A stretch of DNA of 56,128 nt, taken from positions 25,794 through 81,921 of the forward strand of contig JACDED010000003.1 in the NCBI GenBank assembly GCA_013816615.1, in the 5' to 3' direction. The stretch comes from Bacteroidota bacterium (GTDB lineage Bacteria > Bacteroidota > Bacteroidia > B-17B0 > Aurantibacillaceae). Below are positions 35,018-42,586 of this stretch, piece by piece; the stretch's first letter is position 1, and each line of letters starts with the position of its first letter. The notes beneath the pieces are model-generated. The model had not been told where the DNA came from, did not search any database, and was given only the letters and a program-made list of their open reading frames with translations. The translations under genes were made by a program, and so were the position numbers.

Positions 35018-35851
35018 TCACAAAGCTAAGTGCTTTGATCTTACTTCTTTTCCATAAAACAAGGTAGCTGCTTTATCAAAAGTTTCAGGAAGGTCTGTAG
35101 TATAAAAACTAACCACTTGCGATTTGCTACATTTGGTTTCCATTTCAGGATGACGTTTTAAATACTCATTTAAGCCTTTGGCAACAATTGTTCCTTGTGA
35201 TAATAACTGAACATTTGCAGGAAGATAGCTTTGAATTTTTTCTTTGATCAAAGGATAATGTGTACAGCCTAAAATAATAGCATCAATATCTTTTTGCAGC
35301 TTCATTAAATTAGTGACGTGTTTTTTTATAAAAAAGTCTGCGCCTTCATTATTATATTCATTGTTCTCTATTAGCGGAACCCACATGGGGCAGGCCTCCT
35401 GGTACACTTTAAGTTCCGGAAAAAATTTTTCTATTTCAACCAAATAAGATCCTGAGCTAACGGTTCCCGCGGTGCCAAGTACACCCACGTTTCCTGTCTT
35501 ACTATAATTACCAATAATTTCTGTAGTGGGTCGAATAACACCTAACACTCTTTTTGAAGGATCAATATGTGGAAGATCTTTTTGCTGAATGGTTCTTAAA
35601 GCCTTTGCTGAAGCAGTGTTACAGGCTAACACAACCAACTCACAACCCATGGCGAATAAATGATTAACACATTCTAATGTGTATTCATAAACCGTTTCAA
35701 AACTTCTTGAGCCGTACGGCGCCCTCGCATTATCGCCTAAATACAGATAATCGTATTGCGGCATTTCGTTTACAATTTCTTTTAAAACCGTTAAGCCGCC
35801 AAAACCGCTATCAAAAACGCCAATAGGTTTATATGTTTTCTTTTGTTCCAA
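35018..35851 (-). CDS. murI: Glutamate racemase
   Basis: A 277-residue cytosolic enzyme that makes D-glutamate for peptidoglycan. Both catalytic cysteines are visible, in VVLACNTASAKAL (near residue 83) and ILGCTHYPLIKEK (near 195). The N-terminal GVFDSGFGGLTVLK and LYLGDNARAPYGSR are signatures of the family. The start is TTG at 35851; no ATG is suitably placed. A -7 box TAGATTTG lies at 35862-35869. It converges with the PorE-like gene with a 5-bp gap and diverges from the PorG-like gene. Confidence 0.96.
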   Translation of the reverse strand: MEQKKTYKPIGVFDSGFGGLTVLKEIVNEMPQYDYLYLGDNARAPYGSRSFETVYEYTLECVNHLFAMGCELVVLACNTASAKALRTIQQKDLPHIDPSKRVLGVIRPTTEIIGNYSKTGNVGVLGTAGTVSSGSYLVEIEKFFPELKVYQEACPMWVPLIENNEYNNEGADFFIKKHVTNLMKLQKDIDAIILGCTHYPLIKEKIQSYLPANVQLLSQGTIVAKGLNEYLKRHPEMETKCSKSQVVSFYTTDLPETFDKAATLFYGKEVRSKHLAL

Positions 35852-35861
35852 ATCAGAAACA

Positions 35862-36077
35862 CAAATCTAATCAAAGATTAAATGCCCAATTTGGCTTTTA
35901 GTTTTATTTATATTCGTTTGTTGTGAAAAACCCAAAAAACGATTTTTTAACAAAAAAATCTGCTTTTTAGTGTAAAATCGCTTTAAATCGCCTGAAAAAA
36001 GCTTAAAAAGTTGCTTTTTTAAATAACAAAAATCGCTTCTTTTTTAAACAAAATGGGCAATAAATCTGTTATTTTTA
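35862..36077. promoter_or_regulatory. Divergent murI/porG-like promoters with mirrored motif
   Basis: The murI -7 box is TAGATTTG (35862-35869, minus strand) and the PorG-like -7 box is TATTTTTA (36070-36077, plus). Just upstream of each lies a copy of the same 17-bp motif, read in the direction of transcription: AAATTGGGCATTTAATC (35892-35876) and AAAATGGGCAATAAATC (36050-36066), 13-14 of 17 bases identical. The AT-rich middle repeats AAAATCGCTT (35974-35983 and 36029-36038) and AAATCGCC (35985-35992). This covers the whole 242-bp spacer; no gene is present. Confidence 0.45.
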
Positions 36078-36093
36078 CGTTTTACTAATTGAT

Positions 36094-36828
36094 TTGATCA
36101 AAAAAGCACTCCCATATCTATTATGTCTTTTCGTTTTTATAGCGTCGGCACAAACTAAAAAAAGAAATTTTCGTCAAAGCGAGATCGGGCTTTTTGCGGG
36201 CGCTTCTTATTATCTTGGTGACCTTAATCCCCGTGGACATTTTTCATTCTCTAAGCCAGCTATCGGACTATTTTATAGATACTCCACACATTACCGTTAT
36301 GCATTTCGTTTTGGGTTAAATTATGGTTCTGTAATGGGCGATGATTCTAAAAGTAAAGAGTTTGATCAACTGGAAAGAAACGTTGCTTTTATATCAACCA
36401 TTTACGATGTGCACGCTGTTGCCGAATTTAACTTTGTGGATTATAGAATTGGCGTGGATAAGCATCGTTTTACCATGTTTATTTTTGCGGGACTTGGTGG
36501 TTTTTACTTTAATACTAAAAGTACTTTTGGTGCAGGTTCTGCTAACGATCTTTCACATGGCGGTATCGTTTCACCAGCTTATCCCAAATACCAAATTAAT
36601 ATTCCTTATGGTATTGGTTTTAAATGGAATGTAGGTCGCGTGTTTGGTTTTGGTGTGGAATGGAGCCCGAGAAAATTATTTACTGATCATTTAGATCATG
36701 TGAGTGGCGAATATATAGATGGTTATATGCGTGGTAATACGCGTACAAAAGATTGGTATTTCTTTTATGGTGCTACATTAAGCTTAAAATTACCCAAACC
36801 CAATAAACCATGTTTCCAGGATTTTTAG
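36094..36828 (+). CDS. DUF6089/PorG-like outer-membrane barrel protein
   Basis: A 244-residue exported protein with a signal peptide (1 to about 19, ending ASAQ) followed by a small beta-barrel. The opening EIGLFAGASYYLGDLNPRGHF is the hallmark of the family annotated DUF6089 or T9SS protein PorG. The TTG start at 36094 is required to keep the signal peptide. In many Bacteroidota, as I recall, this gene precedes uppS, bamA, skp genes and murI; here only murI is adjacent, and divergent. Role inferred: outer-membrane component of type IX secretion. It ends 20 bp before a strong bidirectional terminator. Confidence 0.72.
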   Translation: MIKKALPYLLCLFVFIASAQTKKRNFRQSEIGLFAGASYYLGDLNPRGHFSFSKPAIGLFYRYSTHYRYAFRFGLNYGSVMGDDSKSKEFDQLERNVAFISTIYDVHAVAEFNFVDYRIGVDKHRFTMFIFAGLGGFYFNTKSTFGAGSANDLSHGGIVSPAYPKYQINIPYGIGFKWNVGRVFGFGVEWSPRKLFTDHLDHVSGEYIDGYMRGNTRTKDWYFFYGATLSLKLPKPNKPCFQDF

Positions 36829-36848
36829 TTTACGTTTAAATAAAAACA

Positions 36849-36884
36849 AAAAAGCCGTTTCAGAATTTCTCGAAACGGCTTTTT
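36849..36884. terminator. Bidirectional terminator between porG-like and sdhB
   Basis: A perfect 13-bp stem: AAAAAGCCGTTTC (36849-36861) and GAAACGGCTTTTT (36872-36884), with loop AGAATTTCTC. T-tracts flank it on both strands, so it serves the PorG-like gene (+) and the sdh operon (-). Confidence 0.9.
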
Positions 36885-36899
36885 AATTTTATAAAATAA

Positions 36900-37667
36900 T
36901 TATTTTTTATTTTGCGTAAAGCTTGCTCCCACATATTCGCGGTTCATACGTGCAATATTTTCTAACGAAATGCTTTTCGGACATTCCGCTTCGCAAGCAC
37001 CAGTATTAGTACAATTACCAAACCCTTCTTCATCCATTTGTTTTACCATATTCAATACACGCTCTTGTTTTTCAATTTTACCCTGAGGTAATAAAGATAA
37101 CTGAGAAACTTTTGCGCTTACAAATAACATAGCGCTTGAATTTTTACAAGCTGCAACGCAGGCACCGCAACCAATACAAGCTGCTGCATCAAACGCAGTA
37201 TCTGCATCATCTTTAGGAATTAAAATATTGTTAGCGTCTTTTGCATTACCTGTGTTTACAGAAACGAAACCACCGGCAGACATAATTCTGTCAAACGAAG
37301 AACGATCTACTGCAAGATCTTTAATAACAGGGAAGGCAGCGCCTCTCCATGGTTCAACAACAATTGTATCGCCGTTATTAAAACTACGCATGTGTAACTG
37401 GCAAGTGGTGATACCACCTTTTGGCCCGTGTGGACGGCCATTGATATACATACTGCACATACCACAAATACCTTCGCGGCAATCGTGATCAAATGCAATT
37501 GGTTCTTTACCAGTGCTGATCAATTGTTCGTTAACAACATCAAACATTTCTAAAAAACTCATGTCGGGCGAAATGCCTTTAGCGTCATAAGTTTCAAAAC
37601 GTCCTTTGCTGTCTTTATTTTTTTGTTTCCAAACCTTTAAGGTCAGATTCATATTTCCGTGACTCAT
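36900..37667 (-). CDS. sdhB: Succinate dehydrogenase/fumarate reductase Fe-S subunit
   Basis: A 255-residue iron-sulfur subunit that passes electrons between the flavoprotein and the membrane quinone site. The [2Fe-2S] ligands are in CREGICGMC and a downstream Cys in TTCQLHM. The 4Fe/3Fe cluster ligands are in [13 protein letters not shown] and [15 protein letters not shown]. The length and the [22 protein letters not shown] wording match the three-subunit SDH/FRD of Bacteroidota and epsilonproteobacteria. It is the last gene of the sdhCAB operon and is separated from sdhA by the four-helix-bundle cassette, so its ribosome-binding region lies at the cassette end. Confidence 0.96.
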   Translation of the reverse strand: MSHGNMNLTLKVWKQKNKDSKGRFETYDAKGISPDMSFLEMFDVVNEQLISTGKEPIAFDHDCREGICGMCSMYINGRPHGPKGGITTCQLHMRSFNNGDTIVVEPWRGAAFPVIKDLAVDRSSFDRIMSAGGFVSVNTGNAKDANNILIPKDDADTAFDAAACIGCGACVAACKNSSAMLFVSAKVSQLSLLPQGKIEKQERVLNMVKQMDEEGFGNCTNTGACEAECPKSISLENIARMNREYVGASFTQNKK

Positions 37668-37671
37668 AGTA

Positions 37672-38120
37672 GTTATTAGTTAATAGGGATTAGTGATTAG
37701 GCTAAGCCGCTTTTATTAATATTATTTTTTGTTGAACACTCTTAATTAATCCTTGAAGAATTTTTCCAACTTCTTCAGTTTTTTTATTTATTTCTATAAA
37801 ATCCTTTTCGTTTATATAGTTTAAGTTCTTAGAAATTAAAATCATAGTCTCTACTTCCATCAAAGAACCTCTTGATACTCTTAAAAATTGCAAATAGTTT
37901 TTTGAAAGTTCTCTACTCCAACCTTCTGCAATATTTGATGGTACTGAAATTACTGCTCGATTAATCTGACTAATAATTCCAAATCTTTCATCAGCAGGAA
38001 AAGTTTTAGTTAATGCATACACATCAGTAACTAATTGAATGGCTTTTTGCCAAACAATTAAATCTTTATATGTACTAATTTTTCCTTCCATCTAATTCCT
38101 AATACCTATTCGCTGTTAAC
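37672..38120. mobile_element. Candidate S23/four-helix-bundle cassette with inverted repeats
   Basis: Ends are imperfect inverted repeats of 29 bp without gaps, 22 of 29 identical: the left end (37672-37700) begins GTTATTAGTTAATAGGGATT, and the right end (38092-38120), reverse-complemented, begins GTTAACAGCGAATAGGTATT. The gene inside fills the space exactly: its start codon touches the right repeat and its stop codon is 1 bp from the left repeat. The cassette makes up all but about 6 bp of the sdhA-sdhB spacer. No transposase is encoded. That it is mobile is an inference. Confidence 0.5.
37702..38091 (-). CDS. Four-helix bundle protein (S23/IVP family)
   Basis: A 129-residue all-helical protein of the family first known from intervening sequences in 23S rRNA genes. 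Signatures are YKDLIVWQKAIQLVTDVYAL at the N-terminus, FGIISQINRAVISVPSNIAEG in the middle and a later LQFLRVSRGSLMEVETMI. Four amphipathic helices are apparent. The crystal structure of a family member is a pentamer; the function is unknown. Here it lies between sdhA and sdhB in the same direction, bounded by inverted repeats, so it must be transcribed with the respiratory operon. It has no evident functional link to succinate oxidation. Confidence 0.92.
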   Translation of the reverse strand: MEGKISTYKDLIVWQKAIQLVTDVYALTKTFPADERFGIISQINRAVISVPSNIAEGWSRELSKNYLQFLRVSRGSLMEVETMILISKNLNYINEKDFIEINKKTEEVGKILQGLIKSVQQKIILIKAA

Positions 38121-38122
38121 TT

Positions 38123-40111
38123 TTAAGCGTAATTTCTCTGAGCCAACTTAATATTCTCGAATTTCAATTCTTCTTTGTGTAATTCAAAATTGCTTTCGCC
38201 TTTGTATTCCCATGCGGCAACATAAGCAAAGTTATCATCATCACGCATTGCTTCACCTTCTCCTGTTTGATACTCTTCGCGGAAGTGGCCACCACAACTT
38301 TCGTTACGGTTCAATGCATCTTTACACATTAATTCTCCAAGCTCAATAAAATCGGCAACGCGATGTGCTTTTTCTAATTCCGTATTAAATTCGTGTTGTT
38401 CTCCCGGTACACGTACATCGCTCCAAAAATCTTTTTTCAATTGTTGAATTTCTGCAATTGCTTCAGTTAAACCTTTTGCACTACGCGCCATTCCGCATTT
38501 TTCCCACATAATGCGGCCTAATGCTTTGTGGAAATAATCAACCGTTTTGGTTCCTTTAATTGAGAATAATTTGTTGATGCGTTCCTGAACCTCAGCTTCT
38601 GCTTTTACAAACGCTTCATTATCGGTTGGAATTGCTTTGGTGCGAATTTCTTCAGATAAATATTCACCAATAGTGTAAGGTATTACAAAATAACCATCAG
38701 CCAACCCTTGCATTAATGCAGATGCTCCCAAACGGTTAGCGCCGTGATCAGAGAAGTTGGCTTCACCTAAAGCATACAAGCCCGGAACCGTTGTCATTAA
38801 ATTATAATCTACCCAAAGGCCACCCATTGTATAGTGAACCGCAGGATAAATACGCATTGGCATTTCATAAGGATCTTCGTCGGTAATTTGTTTGTACATA
38901 TCAAACAGGTTACCGTATTTTTCTTTCACTACATCTTTTCCTAATGCGCGAATAGCTTCTTTTGTTGGATTATGTAAATTCTTTTTGTTGGCTTCGATCT
39001 GGCCGTAACGCATCATGTTTGCTTCAAAATCAAGATACACCGCCATTTTTGAAGAACCTACTCCATAACCCGCATCACAACGTTCTTTAGCAGCACGGCT
39101 GGCTACGTCACGCGGTACTAAGTTACCAAAGGCAGGATAACGTCTCTCTAAATAATAATCTCTTTCCTCTTCAGGAATATCTTTTGCTTTACGCTTATCG
39201 TCTTTTTGTTTTGGAACCCAAATTCTTCCATCATTACGTAACGATTCTGACATCAACGTTAATTTAGATTGATGATCTCCTGAAACAGGAATACACGTGG
39301 GGTGAATTTGTGTGTAACAAGGGTTTCCGAAGAAAGCGCCTTTTTTATGTGCTTTCCATGCAGCTGTAACATTACAGCCCATAGCGTTTGTAGATAAATA
39401 AAACACGTTTCCATAACCACCTGTACATAAAAGAACAGCATGGCCAAAGTGGCGTTGTAGTTTTCCTGTAACTAAGTCGCGGGCAATAATACCGCGGGCT
39501 TTTCCATCAATAGTAACAACATCCATCATTTCGTGACGCGCCATTAATGTAACAGCACCCATACCCACCTGGCGTTGCAGGGCGCTGTATGCGCCTAATA
39601 ATAATTGCTGCCCGGTTTGCCCTGCAGCGTAGAATGTACGTTGTACCTGCGTTCCACCAAATGAACGGTTACTTAAAGTTCCGCCGTATTCACGTGCAAA
39701 TGGTACACCTTGCGCAACGCATTGATCAATAATATTTCCTGATACCTCAGCCAAACGGTGAACGTTAGCTTCTCGGGCGCGGTAATCGCCACCTTTAATA
39801 GTATCATAAAATAAACGGTAAACGCTGTCACCATCATTTTGATAATTTTTTGCGGCATTAACGCCACCTTGTGCAGCAATAGAGTGAGCGCGGCGTGGCG
39901 AATCCTGGAAACAAAATACTTTTACTTTATATCCCATTTCGGCTAACGATGCTGCGGCAGAAGAGCCTGCAAGACCAGAGCCTACAACTATCACCTCTAA
40001 GCTACGTTTGTTAGCTGGATTAACAAGATGAACAGTAGAACGGTATTTTGTCCATTTGTCCTCTAAAATTCCTTCAGGGATCTTTGCATTTAATTTTGAT
40101 GAAGAAGCCAT
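38123..40111 (-). CDS. sdhA: Succinate dehydrogenase/fumarate reductase flavoprotein
   Basis: A 662-residue flavoprotein subunit that interconverts succinate and fumarate at the inner face of the cytoplasmic membrane. The FAD-binding motif [19 protein letters not shown] is at about residues 41-59, and covalent flavin attachment is expected at the histidine in [27 protein letters not shown] and [20 protein letters not shown] belong to the substrate and capping regions. It is longer than E. coli SdhA (about 588) but typical for the cytochrome b558-type enzymes of Bacteroidota. It lies 31 bp after sdhC. Confidence 0.96.
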   Translation of the reverse strand: MASSSKLNAKIPEGILEDKWTKYRSTVHLVNPANKRSLEVIVVGSGLAGSSAAASLAEMGYKVKVFCFQDSPRRAHSIAAQGGVNAAKNYQNDGDSVYRLFYDTIKGGDYRAREANVHRLAEVSGNIIDQCVAQGVPFAREYGGTLSNRSFGGTQVQRTFYAAGQTGQQLLLGAYSALQRQVGMGAVTLMARHEMMDVVTIDGKARGIIARDLVTGKLQRHFGHAVLLCTGGYGNVFYLSTNAMGCNVTAAWKAHKKGAFFGNPCYTQIHPTCIPVSGDHQSKLTLMSESLRNDGRIWVPKQKDDKRKAKDIPEEERDYYLERRYPAFGNLVPRDVASRAAKERCDAGYGVGSSKMAVYLDFEANMMRYGQIEANKKNLHNPTKEAIRALGKDVVKEKYGNLFDMYKQITDEDPYEMPMRIYPAVHYTMGGLWVDYNLMTTVPGLYALGEANFSDHGANRLGASALMQGLADGYFVIPYTIGEYLSEEIRTKAIPTDNEAFVKAEAEVQERINKLFSIKGTKTVDYFHKALGRIMWEKCGMARSAKGLTEAIAEIQQLKKDFWSDVRVPGEQHEFNTELEKAHRVADFIELGELMCKDALNRNESCGGHFREEYQTGEGEAMRDDDNFAYVAAWEYKGESNFELHKEELKFENIKLAQRNYA

Positions 40112-40142
40112 AGTATTGTATTTACAATTTTTTAATTGACAA

Positions 40143-40811
40143 TTATTTTATTATTCCTAAGAACATGGTAACCGGCATTGCTGCAAATAACAAGCAAACA
40201 ATTATAGAAAACCAGATGCCTAAATTTTTAATAAGCGGCGTGTATTTTTTATGATTTAAACCTAAAGATTGGAATGCAGACTGAAAGCCGTGTAACAAGT
40301 GATATAAAAGACTGATAACGCCTACCAAATAAATAACAACAAAATACCATTGAGAAAAAACTGCTTTCATGCCGGCAAAAGTATCGTGCTCGGTGTGATT
40401 AAAAACAGCGATCTTAGTTGGTATCCAAAAATTACTTAAGTGAACTACAAGAAATAATAAAAGCAAAGATCCTAATATGCCCATAGAGCGTGAGTACCAG
40501 CTGCTGTTAGCGCTTCCGTTCACTACTTCGTAACCAATGGGGCGTGCCTTACGGTTCTCTAAAGTTAAAACCAATGCCTGCCAGATATGTAACAACAAGC
40601 CAGCAAACAATCCTATTTCAAGGATCCTAACGATCGGGTTATGCGCCATAAAATCAGCGCCGGCGTTAAAACTTACGCCATGATCATTAAAGAAAATAAA
40701 ACTGTTTAAGGTTACGTGTATTACTAAAAAGGAAATAAGGAATAAACCCGTTAATCCCATTAAAAATTTCTTTCCGATTGAGGAAGATAAAAATCCTGCT
40801 TTTTTACTCAT
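40143..40811 (-). CDS. sdhC: Succinate dehydrogenase cytochrome b subunit (b558 type)
   Basis: A 222-residue membrane anchor from the ATG at 40811; an in-frame extension to 40847 adds non-conserved residues and overlaps the promoter. Five membrane helices are apparent (about 20-40, 66-86, 110-130, 150-175, 195-220). Candidate heme ligands are the histidines in [30 protein letters not shown] and [14 protein letters not shown]. It anchors SdhAB and carries electrons to menaquinone. It is the first gene of sdhCAB, directly behind a well-formed promoter. Confidence 0.92.
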   Translation of the reverse strand: MSKKAGFLSSSIGKKFLMGLTGLFLISFLVIHVTLNSFIFFNDHGVSFNAGADFMAHNPIVRILEIGLFAGLLLHIWQALVLTLENRKARPIGYEVVNGSANSSWYSRSMGILGSLLLLFLVVHLSNFWIPTKIAVFNHTEHDTFAGMKAVFSQWYFVVIYLVGVISLLYHLLHGFQSAFQSLGLNHKKYTPLIKNLGIWFSIIVCLLFAAMPVTMFLGIIK

Positions 40812-40844
40812 AATGGTATAAAATAAATACTTGAAATTGTGTGC

Positions 40845-40876
40845 CAAAGGTATTAAGCAAAACGTTTAGAATCAAG
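40845..40876 (-). promoter_or_regulatory. sdhCAB promoter
   Basis: On the minus strand, TACCTTTG (40852-40845) matches TAnnTTTG exactly. A TTG (40875-40873, within CTTG) lies 20 nt upstream, inside the 19-21 nt spacing expected for the -33/-7 promoter of Bacteroidota. The ATG of sdhC is 33 bp downstream of the -7 box. This is the best-formed promoter in the window. Confidence 0.7.
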
Positions 40877-40905
40877 TTTTAAGCTAAATGTTTTTAATTT
40901 TAAAA

Positions 40906-40935
40906 TCGTTCATTATGCTTCCAAGTCGTTCATTA
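40906..40935 (-). promoter_or_regulatory. Tandem direct repeats upstream of sdhC promoter
   Basis: TCGTTCATTA occurs twice, at 40906-40915 and 40926-40935, exactly 20 bp apart, about two helical turns. The pair lies about 30-60 bp upstream of the -33 element, a typical place for an activator bound to one face of DNA. The regulator is unknown. Confidence 0.45.
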
Positions 40936-40985
40936 GTAACACCAAGCAATAAAAGGCTTATTTAGAATTGTTTTAAATATTAAGG

Positions 40986-41522
40986 TTAAAAGCTAAGCTG
41001 CTTTAGTATTTCCCATTTCTTATCGAGCTTCAATAAGCAAAAACTCTTGCAATTAAACGCCCCACTTAGTTTTTTTTCCTGAAAATCAGGGTGTAATTCA
41101 TAGAATTTTGCTTTTTTAAGGTCGCGCGAGGCAACGGTTATGTGTGGATGAAAACCCCGCATATCATCTGCCTCATTAAATAATCGTAATTCCTTTTTCG
41201 CGAATTTCTTTAAACTATCATGTAAGGCATCCAACTCTGCATTTGGAGCAATATCTACATAAATTACACGCGGCTCAAAAAACGAAAAATTGTTAAGTTC
41301 TATCTTTAACTCTTTTTCAAATTTAAAGCCCTTTAGTTTCTCAATAAGATTGTTTTCTTTTTCTTCTTTCCACTCAAAAGGCCTATGTAATGTAATGTGA
41401 GCGGGGCTCCTGAGCGCTCCTTTCAATCCGTGTTCATGAAATAATTGTTGTTTAACGGCCTCTGTTTTTTCAAATAATGGCGGCGGAATTACAATAGCCA
41501 AAAAGTATTTTTTAACGGTCAT
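40986..41522 (-). CDS. 2'-5' RNA ligase/cyclic phosphodiesterase-like protein
   Basis: A 178-residue cytosolic protein of the 2H phosphoesterase superfamily. Two H-x-T motifs are visible: HITLHR at about residues 42-47 and HPHITVAS at about 124-131. Spacing and length fit the LigT/2'-5' RNA ligase group. Enzymes of this group hydrolyse 2',3'-cyclic phosphates or join 2'-5' linkages; which applies here cannot be told. It is divergent from the nucleotidyltransferase operon (53 bp between starts) and transcribed towards sdhC, with 138 bp between. Confidence 0.82.
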   Translation of the reverse strand: MTVKKYFLAIVIPPPLFEKTEAVKQQLFHEHGLKGALRSPAHITLHRPFEWKEEKENNLIEKLKGFKFEKELKIELNNFSFFEPRVIYVDIAPNAELDALHDSLKKFAKKELRLFNEADDMRGFHPHITVASRDLKKAKFYELHPDFQEKKLSGAFNCKSFCLLKLDKKWEILKQLSF

Positions 41523-41550
41523 TTTACCTTTTTACCTCAGTAAATTATGT

Positions 41551-41558
41551 TATTTTTG
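41551..41558 (+). promoter_or_regulatory. -7 box of the envelope operon starting at 41576
   Basis: TATTTTTG fits TAnnTTTG exactly and ends 17 bp before the ATG. No good TTTG lies at the standard distance upstream (only TTTTTA), so the -33 element is weak. Confidence 0.5.
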
Positions 41559-41575
41559 TGAGATTATAAAATTAT

Positions 41576-42586
41576 ATGCAAATTATTATTCCAATGGCCG
41601 GTAAGGGCAAGCGCATGCGCCCTCACACACTAACAACAGCAAAACCTTTGATACCTGTGGCCGGAAAACCTATTGTACAGCGTCTGGTAGAAGACATTAC
41701 TAAAGTTTGCGGACAAAAAGTAAATGAAATTGCCTTTATTATTGGGCCTGATTTTGGCGCGGAAGTTGAACAAAATTTAATAAAAGTAGCTGAAAGCCAG
41801 GGCGCCAAAGGCAGCATTTTTTACCAGGATGTTGCATTGGGAACGGCACACGCTATTATGTGCGCAAAAGATGCCATTAAAGGTAAAACCGTTGTGGCCT
41901 TTGCAGACACGTTGTTTAAAGCTGATTTTGTAATGGATACAGAGCAGGAAGGCGTTATCTGGGTTCAAAAAATTGAAGATCCGAGTCAGTTTGGTGTTGT
42001 GAAGTTAGACACTAAAGGCGCTATTACAGACTTTGTTGAAAAACCTCAAACATTCGTAAGCGATCTTGCTATTATTGGTATTTATTATTTTAAAGATGGC
42101 GATTATTTAAAAAGCGAATTACAATATTTATTGGATAATAACATCACCGAAAAAGGTGAATACCAGCTTACAAACGCGCTTGAGAACATGAAGCAAAAAG
42201 GCACTAAGTTTATGCCAGGCCAGGTTACCGAGTGGTTGGATTGTGGCAATAAAAACGCTACGGTTTACACCAATCAACGTGTATTAGAATTTGATAAAGG
42301 CAAAGCGCATTTAAAAGAAAAGAACATCAAAAACCATAACAGTATTATTATTGAGCCATGTTATATTGGCGAAAATGTAGAGTTAACCGATTCTGTTATT
42401 GGGCCGCACGCCAGCATTGGCGCTAATACTAAAGTTAAAAACAGTATTTTACAAAACTCCATCGTTCAAAAGGATTCTAACATAAACAACGCTAATATTG
42501 CCAATAGTATCCTTGGTATTGGCGCAGAAGTTACAGGCAAAGCTTTAGACCTCAGTATTAGCGACTACACACAATTATTTGTTTAA
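41576..42586 (+). CDS. Sugar-phosphate nucleotidyltransferase
   Basis: A 336-residue cytosolic enzyme that joins a sugar-1-phosphate to an NTP to give a nucleotide sugar. The N-terminal nucleotidyltransferase domain has the signature MAGKGKRMRPHTLTTAKPLI, FADTLF for the metal-binding Asp, and EYQLTNALENM and EWLDCGN further on. A C-terminal left-handed beta-helix region (about 255-325) has hexapeptide-like repeats (IEPCYIGENVEL, GPHASIGANTKV). The product could be dTDP-glucose, GDP-mannose-like or UDP-GlcNAc; sequence alone does not decide. It heads a four-gene overlapping operon found widely in Bacteroidota and overlaps the next gene by 8 bp. Confidence 0.85.
   Translation: MQIIIPMAGKGKRMRPHTLTTAKPLIPVAGKPIVQRLVEDITKVCGQKVNEIAFIIGPDFGAEVEQNLIKVAESQGAKGSIFYQDVALGTAHAIMCAKDAIKGKTVVAFADTLFKADFVMDTEQEGVIWVQKIEDPSQFGVVKLDTKGAITDFVEKPQTFVSDLAIIGIYYFKDGDYLKSELQYLLDNNITEKGEYQLTNALENMKQKGTKFMPGQVTEWLDCGNKNATVYTNQRVLEFDKGKAHLKEKNIKNHNSIIIEPCYIGENVELTDSVIGPHASIGANTKVKNSILQNSIVQKDSNINNANIANSILGIGAEVTGKALDLSISDYTQLFV

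Noticed and set aside
37702-38091. Four-helix-bundle protein as an extra SDH subunit
   Set aside because: It is soluble, belongs to the S23/IVP family and is bounded by inverted repeats; sdhC already supplies the full membrane anchor.
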